Below, one piece after another: positions 1 to 5,777 of a DNA stretch of 5,817 bases (the first letter of the stretch is position 1; each line of letters starts with the position of its first letter). The notes below the pieces were generated by a model. The model was not told where the DNA came from and did no database searches. It worked only from the letters and a program-made list of their open reading frames with translations. The position numbers were made by a program, and so were the translations under genes. The DNA comes from Thermocrinis sp. (GTDB lineage: Bacteria; Aquificota; Aquificia; Aquificales; Aquificaceae), in contig WYEK01000143.1 in NCBI GenBank assembly GCA_009903855.1, forward strand, positions 1 to 5,817, read 5' to 3'.

Positions 1-1338
1 CTCAGGATAGTCAAATCCTTTGGCTTGAGTAGGGAGGAGGTAGAAAGAGGAGTGTTCAAAAGAGGAGAAGGGATCATAGGAAAGGTTTATAAAATGGGCG
101 TGCCGGTCGTGCTCTCTGACCTTCACGTAAGCCAATACTTAAACAAGACGGGCTTGAGGGATAGGCTGAGCGGAAGGGAAACCTTTGTGGCGGTGCCCAT
201 AAAGGTAGGTGAGGAAACGGTGGGTGTGCTGGCGTTTTTTAAGGAGTTCAAAAGGGAAAGCGTAGAGGAAGGAATAAAACTCGCCATGATCCTTTCGGCC
301 ATGTTAGGGATGCTGTACAAGATAAGCCAGAGGGTGGAACAGGAAAAGCAGGAGTGGGAAGAGGAAAAGAGAATGCTAACGGAAGCCCTCTCGGAGAACT
401 TCCGCATTGAAGGGATCGTGGGCAACAGTCCAGCCATAAGGCACTTGGCTGAACTCGTCCGAAAGGTGGCACAAACGGATATAACCGTCTTGATCACCGG
501 AGAGAGCGGAACCGGGAAGAGCCTTATTGCCAAGGCTATACACTTTGCAAGCCCCAGAAAATCAAAACCCATAATAACCATAAACTGCTCAGCCATACCC
601 GAAAGCCTCTTAGAGGCAGAGCTCTTTGGATATGAGAAGGGCGCCTTCACGGGTGCCTACACATCAAAGAAAGGAAAGTTTGAGCTTGCCAACGGTGGCA
701 CTCTCTTTTTGGACGAAATAGGAGACATGCCTCTGTCTATACAGCCCAAGATCCTGAGGGCTATACAGGACAAAGAGATTGAAAGGCTGGGTGGAGAAAA
801 GACCATAAAGGTGGATGTGCGTATTATATGTGCCACCAACAAAAACTTGGCAGAGATGGTGGAAAAGGGAGAGTTCAGGGAGGATCTGTTCTATAGAATA
901 AGCGTGTTTCCTATACACATTCCACCACTCCGAGAGAGAAAAGAGGATATTCCTTTGCTCGTGGAACACTTTTTAAGGATCTTCAACCAAAGGTACAAAA
1001 AGAATGTACAGATAAGCTGGAGGGCTATGGAAAAGCTGATGGAGTATCCTTGGTATGGGAATGTGAGAGAGCTGGAGAATTTCATAGAAAGGCTCGTTAT
1101 TTTGAGGGATGGGTTGCTAACAGAAAAGGACATTCCCGAATACTTCCATCCGGAGCACGGAAAGGTTAGCTTTAAACATCTGCCGAGCTTTGTAGAAGCT
1201 ACGGAAAGAGAAGAGATCATAAAGGCTTTGGAAAAAACCGGATACGTAAAATCCCGCGCTGCAAAGCTCTTGGGTCTTACCCTAAGGCAACTTGACTACA
1301 GAATAAAGAAATACAACATAGAACTGAAAAAGTTCTAA
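1..1338 (+). CDS. nifA: NifA-type sigma54-dependent transcriptional activator (5' end cut by window)
   Basis: This enhancer-binding protein uses ATP hydrolysis to remodel sigma54-RNA polymerase at -24/-12 promoters, typically of nif or other nitrogen genes. The frame is open to base 1, so the true start lies outside; the TTG at 25 is only an internal codon. Residues below are counted from that TTG. A partial GAF domain comes first (to about 100), then a charged, probably coiled linker (100-125), the AAA+ domain with Walker A GESGTGKS (159-166), the sigma54-contact loop GAFTGA (206-211), Walker B LFLDEI (227-232), an arginine-finger region around R291 and sensor II near R348. A Fis-type helix-turn-helix ends the protein; its TLRQLDYRI segment is NifA-like. 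The only cysteines are at 188 and 269, so the interdomain CxxxxC motif of oxygen-sensitive NifA is absent. About 60 N-terminal residues are probably missing. An NtrC-family paralogue is the main alternative. Confidence 0.85.
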   Translation, partial: LRIVKSFGLSREEVERGVFKRGEGIIGKVYKMGVPVVLSDLHVSQYLNKTGLRDRLSGRETFVAVPIKVGEETVGVLAFFKEFKRESVEEGIKLAMILSAMLGMLYKISQRVEQEKQEWEEEKRMLTEALSENFRIEGIVGNSPAIRHLAELVRKVAQTDITVLITGESGTGKSLIAKAIHFASPRKSKPIITINCSAIPESLLEAELFGYEKGAFTGAYTSKKGKFELANGGTLFLDEIGDMPLSIQPKILRAIQDKEIERLGGEKTIKVDVRIICATNKNLAEMVEKGEFREDLFYRISVFPIHIPPLRERKEDIPLLVEHFLRIFNQRYKKNVQISWRAMEKLMEYPWYGNVRELENFIERLVILRDGLLTEKDIPEYFHPEHGKVSFKHLPSFVEATEREEIIKALEKTGYVKSRAAKLLGLTLRQLDYRIKKYNIELKKF

Positions 1339-1475
1339 ATTAGCCTTCTTATAAGGCTTTCAATAAGCCGGTAATTTCTTTCATACACCCCATCCTCCAC
1401 CTGTAGCATGTCTTCCCCGACCTTCTCCTCCTGAAGTTCATCGCGTTAAAGCTCCGCCCACTCTTTAACCATATT
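1335..1475 (-). pseudogene. Untranslated former C-terminal tail of the amidotransferase gene
   Basis: Reading on past the amidotransferase TAG (1476-1478) in the same frame gives NMVKEWAEL, a second stop TAA (1446-1448), then RDELQEEKVGEDMLQVED and GVYERNYRLIESLIRRLI, ending in TAG at 1335-1337. This pattern (Met-x-x-x-Trp, then a Y/H-RDEL-like segment, then an RLI-x-x-LI helix) is what I recall after the HxE motif in GMP-synthase-like amidotransferases. Removing the two stops gives about 224 residues, close to the usual family length. No frameshift is present, so the loss is recent, or these are base-call errors. The original stop overlaps the nifA TAA (1336-1338) tail to tail. This also accounts for the whole gap between nifA and the shortened gene. 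I saw no convincing terminator in it. Confidence 0.75.
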
Positions 1476-2009
1476 CTAATCCACTTCTATGTGAAACTGC
1501 AAGCCTACAGCCTTTCCATACACAAAGGCTTGGTTTTCATACTTTTCGGATGCATAAACCCTTACTGCACCCTTTGGAAGCTCAAAGGTGTCTCCGTGCC
1601 ACTGAAAGACCTTTAATGTGTTTGGAAACTCTTGGAAAAGCTCATGCTCTCCCACCTTAAAAACATCCATCCAACCTATTTCCTTTCCCTTATCGCCCTT
1701 AAAGACCCTTGCCCTCAAAACCTTTGCAAGCATCTGGGCTCCCAAGCATATGCCCAAAATAGGAATGTTCAATTTCAGGGCTTGTTCCATGAGCCTAAAC
1801 TCGTAAGAGAGAAAGGGATAAAGGTTCTCTTCGTAAGCACCCATATACCCGCCGAGGACAACAAGAAGGGAGTATTCTTCCAAGGGCTCTTTGAGAGTTT
1901 CCCCCTTTGCGGTGTCCAGATATTCCACTTTAAAGCCTAAATTTCTCAGGGACCTTTCCACCATTCCCAGGTGTTCCGCAAGCACATGCCTTATGGCTAA
2001 AGCCTTCAT
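1476..2009 (-). CDS. Class I glutamine amidotransferase, GMP-synthase-like, prematurely terminated
   Basis: A 177-residue class I (triad) glutamine amidotransferase of the stand-alone GuaA-like group, which would hydrolyse glutamine and pass ammonia to an unknown acceptor in the cytosol. The fold markers are visible: oxyanion-strand region LGGYMGAYEE (52-61), nucleophile elbow GICLGAQ with Cys88, an EIGW segment (110-113), and QFHIE with His173 and Glu175 completing the triad. The ATG is preceded by GGAGG nine bases upstream, inside the end of the phosphatase gene, and only one base separates that gene's stop from this start, so the two are probably translationally coupled. The protein stops two residues after the catalytic Glu, whereas family members usually continue for about 45-50 residues; that tail is still present downstream in the same frame. 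Activity of the short form is possible because the triad is complete, but folding may suffer. The acceptor cannot be named from sequence. Confidence 0.85.
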   Translation of the reverse strand: MKALAIRHVLAEHLGMVERSLRNLGFKVEYLDTAKGETLKEPLEEYSLLVVLGGYMGAYEENLYPFLSYEFRLMEQALKLNIPILGICLGAQMLAKVLRARVFKGDKGKEIGWMDVFKVGEHELFQEFPNTLKVFQWHGDTFELPKGAVRVYASEKYENQAFVYGKAVGLQFHIEVD

Positions 2010-2010
2010 T

Positions 2011-2772
2011 CTAAAGCGCCTCCATTAAAGCTTTTGGTAGTTCATTTACATTTTCCAGCAGAAGGTCTGGCTTTATACCCTTCTCAAGGTCGCTTTCCCT
2101 GAATTTTCCCGTTTTTACAAGGCAAGCCTTCATTCCAACTTTTTGAGCGCCCAAAATATCAAACTCAATATCATCACCCACCATCAAAGCTTCTTCAGGT
2201 TTAACTCCTAAATATTCTAAAACCACTCCGAAGAATTCCGCAGAGGGCTTACCTATCACAGTGGCAGTCTTTCCGCTTGCATACTCAAGGGCTTTTACAA
2301 AGGGTCCCGCATCAAGGGAAAGCTTTCCATCTTCGTCCATAAAATATCTGTTTGGGGCAACCGCTATGAGCTCCGCACCCTCTAAAAGTAGCCTAAAAGC
2401 GGTGTTTAGGTTCTGATAGGTAAAGTTTGTGTATGCATCTGCAACAACCACATACTTTATTGGATAATCCTCCAAGCCTTCAAACTCCTCCCGTGCCATG
2501 TCAGAAACCAAAAGGTATGCGTTGGCTTTGTTCTTTACCAAGAACTCCCTTGAGGCCTTGAGTGCGGTAAAGAGCTCCTCCCTTTCCAGGTCAAAGCCGA
2601 GATTTCTCAGCCTTTCAAAAATCATGCGAGAGGAAACCCTCGTCGTGTTGGTAACTAGGGCTATTTTGAAGTTTTTTCTGAGTTCTTTGAGGGTCTGTGA
2701 AGTCCCCTCTATTAACCTATCCCTTATGGTCAGCACCCCATCTATGTCCAAAAGGACAGCCTTTATGCCCAT
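2011..2772 (-). CDS. HAD-superfamily subfamily IIA hydrolase (NagD/LHPP/HDHD2-like phosphatase)
   Basis: A cytosolic, Mg-dependent phosphatase of 253 residues, full length for the IIA group. Motif I is DIDGVL with nucleophile Asp9 and acid/base Asp11; motif II is the Thr of VTNTT (Thr41); motif III is the Lys of GKPSAEFF (Lys175); motif IV is GDD with a following Asp (200-205). The C2-type cap lies between motifs II and III. The segment TGKFRESDLE near 221-230 is typical of the HDHD2/LHPP-like branch. The substrate cannot be assigned. It starts three bases after the porin stop (TAA-AGT-ATG) with no clear Shine-Dalgarno, suggesting it was translated by coupling to the porin gene, and it ends one base before the amidotransferase ATG. 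It is the only gene of the downstream half that appears intact. No separate promoter was seen. Confidence 0.9.
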   Translation of the reverse strand: MGIKAVLLDIDGVLTIRDRLIEGTSQTLKELRKNFKIALVTNTTRVSSRMIFERLRNLGFDLEREELFTALKASREFLVKNKANAYLLVSDMAREEFEGLEDYPIKYVVVADAYTNFTYQNLNTAFRLLLEGAELIAVAPNRYFMDEDGKLSLDAGPFVKALEYASGKTATVIGKPSAEFFGVVLEYLGVKPEEALMVGDDIEFDILGAQKVGMKACLVKTGKFRESDLEKGIKPDLLLENVNELPKALMEAL

Positions 2773-2775
2773 ACT

Positions 2776-3726
2776 TTAAAACATAAACCCAACTTCTGCA
2801 CCTATGCGTGTTTGGTTCTTCTTATTGTTCAAAGTAAATTCTTTGTCTGCCTTTACGTAAGAGAGCTCACCCCTCAAGAATAGGGGACCCTTAGTGTAGG
2901 CGGGAGTTAGGGTAAAGGTCCAGGCTTTGTTTCCGTCGCCAAGACCTACTAAATCTATACCCCCAGCGTCAGAGTTGTCCTTTACATACTCTATCCTACC
3001 AGAGAGCTTAAAGGGTTTTAGGTCGTAAGATAGATGCAGTGCTACACCGCTTGCCTTTGCCTTTTCTGGAACATTTGCTTTGTCGCTTTTTGGAGCCTCC
3101 ACATAGAGCAAGTCCGCACCAAGGGAAAGTTTATCCAGTGTGTAGGAAGCTACCAAGTTTAACTCCCTCTTGTTGGAAGGATCTGCGGTATCATTTGGTC
3201 TTGAGTCTTTGTCGGGAAGGATAACATTAAGGGCTATTGAGCCATCTTTTATGGGAGTTAGTCCAACGCTTGCCTCAAGGGCGGGTTTTGGATCTTTTTT
3301 GCTGAGAGTATAAAAGCCGTCGTTTACTCCAAGCTTTACAAAGAAGAGCTCTGTGCTGTAGGTTAGCCTAACGCCGTTGTTTATTATAGGTTGCATGTTC
3401 CAAACCAAACCCCTTTGGATGTAGCTGTTTTGGTAAGTAAAGGCGGACTCATAGCCTATTATGGTGGGAAGCTTTCCCGCTTGAATGGAAAGCCCTTTCA
3501 TAGGAGAGTATTCCACGTATGCCATGGGAATTGGGCTGAATGGGTCTGTGGATTCGGAAGTTTTTGAAAGTCCCGCGCCCACCACTGGAACCGCGTATGC
3601 ACCACCGATCAAGGTAAAGCCAAGGGGCTCTGCGGACTTGGAAAGACTAATAATGGCTGAGCCAACATCGTAGCGGGTCTTGTATTCGTTAGGGTCAACT
3701 TTGTTGTTGGAGTGGAGGGCTCGGCT
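2776..3726 (-). pseudogene. Outer-membrane beta-barrel porin, N-terminus deleted
   Basis: The porin frame is open from about 3726 to the TAA at 2776-2778 and encodes about 315 residues of alternating, aromatic-rich beta strands, ending in GAEVGFMF with the C-terminal Phe that the BAM machinery usually recognises. Recognisable text runs from NNKVDPNEYKTRYDVG through PLGFTLIGGAYAVPVVGAG, AYVEYSPMKGLSIQAGKLPT and QRGLVWNMQPIINNGVRLTY. This resembles the putative beta-barrel porin-2 (OmpL-like) group, by recollection only. No start codon with a ribosome binding site precedes it: upstream the frame hits TAG at 3730-3732 and the sequence becomes ammonium-transporter code in another frame. The signal peptide and perhaps 80-100 residues are gone, so any product starting internally (for example TTG at 3612) could not be exported. 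The solute is unknown; its place after amt suggests passage of a small nitrogen compound. Confidence 0.8.
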
Positions 3727-3903
3727 AGGCTACCTATTACTCCTCCAATGTCCGTGCCAAAGGCTAAGGTGTATCCGTAGATTACCCACACCACGGAAGC
3801 AGAAGATGGCAAGACCGGGCAGGCTCATGAGTATAACTAAGGCTGTAGCTGTAAGCATCCAAGCGGAGTCCCCTGTGTTTAGCTTTGGGGGCTTGCTCTT
3901 ATT
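3723..3903 (-). pseudogene. amt: Ammonium transporter (Amt/MEP/Rh family), degenerate remnant
   Basis: Two out-of-register pieces of an Amt channel are visible. Piece one (about 3900-3802) reads KSKPPKLNTGDSAWM then LTATALVILMSLPGLAIF, the N-terminal segment and first membrane helix. Piece two (about 3800-3723), in a different frame, reads SVVWVIYGYTLAFG then TDIGGVIGSLA, the family's well-conserved third-helix region. By comparison with AmtB, roughly 22 codons (the YGG...KNVLS stretch) are missing between them, with a frame change. After GSLA the sequence enters porin code, so about three quarters of a normal roughly 400-residue Amt is gone. The pieces follow glnA by under 50 bases behind a good AAAGGAGG (3910-3917), as expected for a glnB-glnA-amt operon in which PII gates the channel. 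No ATG is in frame after the Shine-Dalgarno; one base appears lost there. The remnant cannot make a channel. Confidence 0.85.
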
Positions 3904-3909
3904 CTATCT

Positions 3910-3917
3910 CCTCCTTT
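3910..3917 (-). promoter_or_regulatory. Orphan ribosome binding site of the lost amt gene
   Basis: AAAGGAGG on the - strand, identical to the glnA Shine-Dalgarno. Seven bases downstream lies ATAAGAGC where ATGAAGAGC would give Met-Lys-Ser-Lys-Pro-Pro in the amt frame, so the site is intact but its start codon is not. Confidence 0.7.
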
Positions 3918-3948
3918 GCCCCGCCTTGAGGGCGGAGCGGTTTTTTTT
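3918..3948 (+). terminator. Hairpin followed by T8, terminator-like on the + strand, in the glnA-amt gap
   Basis: On the + strand, GCCCCGCC (3918-3925), loop TTGAG, then GGCGGAGC (3931-3938) forms a 5-bp GC core, one C.A mismatch and two more pairs, followed by GG and eight T (3941-3948). That is the form of an intrinsic terminator for rightward transcription, yet no + strand gene ends here. On the - strand the mismatch becomes a G-U pair, giving a continuous 8-bp stem 13 bases after the glnA stop, but with an A-tract before it and no U-tract after it. It may instead protect or process the glnBA mRNA 3' end. Confidence 0.5.
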
Positions 3949-3950
3949 AA

Positions 3951-5360
3951 TTAAATGTCAAAGTAAAGTTCAAACTCCTTGGGATGAGGTATGAACCTTA
4001 TCTCGTCTATTTCCTTTCTCTTGGCTTCTATCCAAGTTTGGATTAGATCCTCGGTGAAAACACCACCTTTCAGAAGGAACTCAAAATCGTTCTCGAGGGC
4101 TTTTAGGGATTCCTCCAAGAAGCCGGGCAGTTGGGGTATGTCCTTTAGCTCTTCCGGAGGCAGTGAGTATATGTCCTTGTCAAAGGGCTCTCCGGGATGG
4201 ATTTTGTTCTCTATTCCGTCTATTGCAGCCATCAGTATGGCGGCGAAAGCCAAGTATGGGTTGCAGGTGGGGTCTGGGAACCTGATCTCAATCCTCTTTG
4301 CCTTGGGAGATTGGGAGTAGGTGGGGATCCTTATTGCAGCGGAACGGTTCCTTGCAGAGTAGGCGAGCCTTACAGGTGCCTCAAAACCGGGCACAAGCCT
4401 GTGGTAAGAGTTTATGGTGGGGTTTGTGAAGGCGGTCAGTGCAGGTCCATGCTTCAGAATACCACCTATGGCATAAAGGCATATCTCAGAGACGCCCGCA
4501 TACTCGGATCCAGCAAAGAGGTTTTGCCCATCCTTCCATATGGAAAAGTGGGTGTGCATACCGTTTCCGTTATCGTTGGGAAGAACCTTGGGCAAGAAGG
4601 TGGCAAACTTACCATACTTGTGAGCCACCATTCTAACCACATATTTGTAGATGAACAGCTTGTCTGCCTGATTCACCAAGGAATCGTAGCGTATGTCTAT
4701 CTCTCCTTGCCCGGCAGTGGCAACCTCGTGGTGGTGCAGTTCTACCACAATACCAAGCTGGGACAAAATGGATACCATCTCGTTGCGGAGTGCATGGGTC
4801 TTATCCAAAGGTGGCACTGGGAAGTAGCCCCTCTTGTGGGGTATCTTGTAGCCAGAAGAAGTAATCTCCCTATTCCACCATCCTTCCTCTGAGTCCACCT
4901 TCCAGAAGGCGTAGTTGGCGGAGGTGCCAAACTCCACCGAGTCAAAGATGAAAAACTCCGCCTCAGGTCCATAGTAGGCGGTGTCTCCTATGCCAGTTTG
5001 TCTCAAGTACTGCTCTGCCTTTTGGGCTATATAACGGGTGTCTCTGCCATAGCGTTCTCTGGTGATGGGGTCATAAATGTCGCATATCATCACAAGGGTT
5101 TTTGGCTCCATGAATGGGTCTATGAAGGCAGTGGTTGGGTCGGGAATGGCTAGCATGTCCGACTCGTGTATGGACTGCCAACCCCTTATGGAGGAGCCGT
5201 CAAAACCTCTACCCTCTTCAAAGGTAGAGAGGGACAGCTCGTAGGCTGGGATGGTAAAGTGTTGCCACTGACCAAAAAGGTCAGAGAATCGGAGGTCCAC
5301 ATACTGGACCCCTTCCTGCTCAATGAGGCTCAGCACCTCCTCCGGTGAATACTTTGGCAT
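3951..5360 (-). CDS. glnA: Glutamine synthetase type I
   Basis: Glutamine synthetase makes glutamine from glutamate, ammonia and ATP in the cytosol, as a dodecamer in the type I class. The chosen ATG gives 469 residues, the same as the E. coli enzyme, and has AAAGGAGG seven bases upstream; an upstream in-frame ATG at 5402 would start inside glnB and lacks this support. Visible landmarks are FDGSS (53-57), the metal-ligand region YGPEAEFF (130-137), the ELHHHEVA segment (207-214), NGNGMHTHFS (264-273), Glu327 in the VPGFEAP flap, RNRSAAIRIP (337-346) and RIEIRFPDP (356-364). The motif DIYSLPPEEL places Tyr398 at the adenylylation site of the GSI-beta group, though whether the organism has an adenylyltransferase cannot be seen here. 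The gene starts 25 bases after glnB and shares its sigma54 promoter. It looks fully intact. Confidence 0.98.
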   Translation of the reverse strand: MPKYSPEEVLSLIEQEGVQYVDLRFSDLFGQWQHFTIPAYELSLSTFEEGRGFDGSSIRGWQSIHESDMLAIPDPTTAFIDPFMEPKTLVMICDIYDPITRERYGRDTRYIAQKAEQYLRQTGIGDTAYYGPEAEFFIFDSVEFGTSANYAFWKVDSEEGWWNREITSSGYKIPHKRGYFPVPPLDKTHALRNEMVSILSQLGIVVELHHHEVATAGQGEIDIRYDSLVNQADKLFIYKYVVRMVAHKYGKFATFLPKVLPNDNGNGMHTHFSIWKDGQNLFAGSEYAGVSEICLYAIGGILKHGPALTAFTNPTINSYHRLVPGFEAPVRLAYSARNRSAAIRIPTYSQSPKAKRIEIRFPDPTCNPYLAFAAILMAAIDGIENKIHPGEPFDKDIYSLPPEELKDIPQLPGFLEESLKALENDFEFLLKGGVFTEDLIQTWIEAKRKEIDEIRFIPHPKEFELYFDI

Positions 5361-5385
5361 GGTTTGACCTCCTTTATAGGATTTT

Positions 5386-5724
5386 TTATATAGCTTGCTC
5401 ACCTCTTTCTCCCGTCCTTATTCGGACCACCTCTTCTACGGGAATGACAAAGATCTTACCGTCTCCCACCCTTCCTGTCTGGGCGGTCTTCATTATAGTC
5501 TCTATCACCTTCTCCACATCCTCGTCCTTTACCACCACCTCAATCTTGACCTTGGGCAAAAAGTCAATGACGTACTCTGTGCCTCTGTAGATTTCCGTGT
5601 GTCCCTTCTGCTGACCAAAGCCTCTAACTTCCGTGACGGTCATGCCCCCTATGCCTAACTCCACTAAGGCATCCTTTACCTCATCCAACTTAAAAGGCTT
5701 GATGATCGCCTCTATCTTTTTCAT
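5386..5724 (-). CDS. glnB: Nitrogen regulatory protein PII
   Basis: A trimeric cytosolic sensor of ATP/ADP and 2-oxoglutarate that controls glutamine synthetase, nitrogen regulators and Amt channels. The 112-residue length is standard. The T-loop GQQKGHTEIYRGTEYVIDF carries Tyr51, the uridylylation site in proteobacteria; the B-loop TGRVGDGKIF (83-92) and the C-loop RIRTGERGEQAI (101-112) are complete. The N-terminus MKKIEAIIKPFKL is more GlnB-like than GlnK-like. The ATG at 5722-5724 is chosen because AGGAGG lies seven bases upstream and because an earlier in-frame ATG (5766) would fall in the promoter. It is first in the operon, 25 bases before glnA. In many bacteria PII partners with a co-transcribed Amt; here the amt gene behind glnA is destroyed, so that interaction would need another copy elsewhere. 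NifA activity is PII-dependent in several diazotrophs, which could link it to the nifA gene at the other end of the window. Confidence 0.97.
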   Translation of the reverse strand: MKKIEAIIKPFKLDEVKDALVELGIGGMTVTEVRGFGQQKGHTEIYRGTEYVIDFLPKVKIEVVVKDEDVEKVIETIMKTAQTGRVGDGKIFVIPVEEVVRIRTGERGEQAI

Positions 5725-5748
5725 TTTCCAACCTCCTGTATAGTTTTT

Positions 5749-5765
5749 GTGCAAAAAGTGTGCCA
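5749..5765 (-). promoter_or_regulatory. sigma54 (-24/-12) promoter of glnBA
   Basis: The - strand reads TGGCACACTTTTTGCAC: TGGCAC, five bases, TTGCA, with the invariant GG and GC at exactly the spacing of the sigma54 consensus (TGGCACG-N4-TTGCW). The -12 C is at 5751, which predicts a transcript start near 5739, only about 15 bases before the glnB ATG and 2 bases before its Shine-Dalgarno. The position directly before a PII/glutamine synthetase operon fits nitrogen-limited activation by a NifA or NtrC type protein. Activator sites usually lie 80 or more bases upstream, beyond the window edge. Confidence 0.88.
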
Positions 5766-5777
5766 AAAAGACACACT
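5757..5777. promoter_or_regulatory. 21-bp inverted repeat overlapping the -24 element (possible operator)
   Basis: AGTGTG (5757-5762), nine bases, CACACT (5772-5777) is a perfect 6-bp dyad covering the TGGCAC element. Its inner TGT-N11-ACA resembles, but does not match, the NifA upstream site TGT-N10-ACA, and NifA normally binds farther upstream. A repressor site or chance are both possible; half the repeat is constrained by the promoter itself. Confidence 0.35.

Noticed and set aside
25..27. TTG as a start for the NifA-type protein
   Set aside because: The frame is open to base 1 and already encodes GAF-domain sequence, so the gene is cut by the window edge.
1320..1358. Two 6-bp hairpins at the end of nifA (1320-1336 and 1342-1358)
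   Set aside because: Neither is followed by a T-tract on either strand; the first lies in nifA's own coding end and stop, the second in the former amidotransferase tail.
1446..1478. Stop-codon recoding (pyrrolysine or readthrough) in the amidotransferase
   Set aside because: Two different stops, TAG and TAA, are involved, no recoding signal is visible, and nearby genes use TAA and TAG as ordinary stops.
3609..3812. A 67-codon - strand open frame as a small gene
   Set aside because: Its first part is Amt sequence and its last part is porin sequence read in the wrong frame; it is an accident of the deletion junction.
5361..5402. Earlier in-frame ATG (5402) adding 14 residues to GlnA
   Set aside because: It lies inside the end of glnB, lacks the strong ribosome site, and the ATG at 5360 gives the standard 469-residue enzyme with AAAGGAGG seven bases upstream.
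5725..5766. Earlier in-frame ATG (5766) adding 14 residues to GlnB
   Set aside because: It would place the start within the sigma54 promoter, upstream of the predicted transcript start; the 5724 start gives the normal 112-residue PII.
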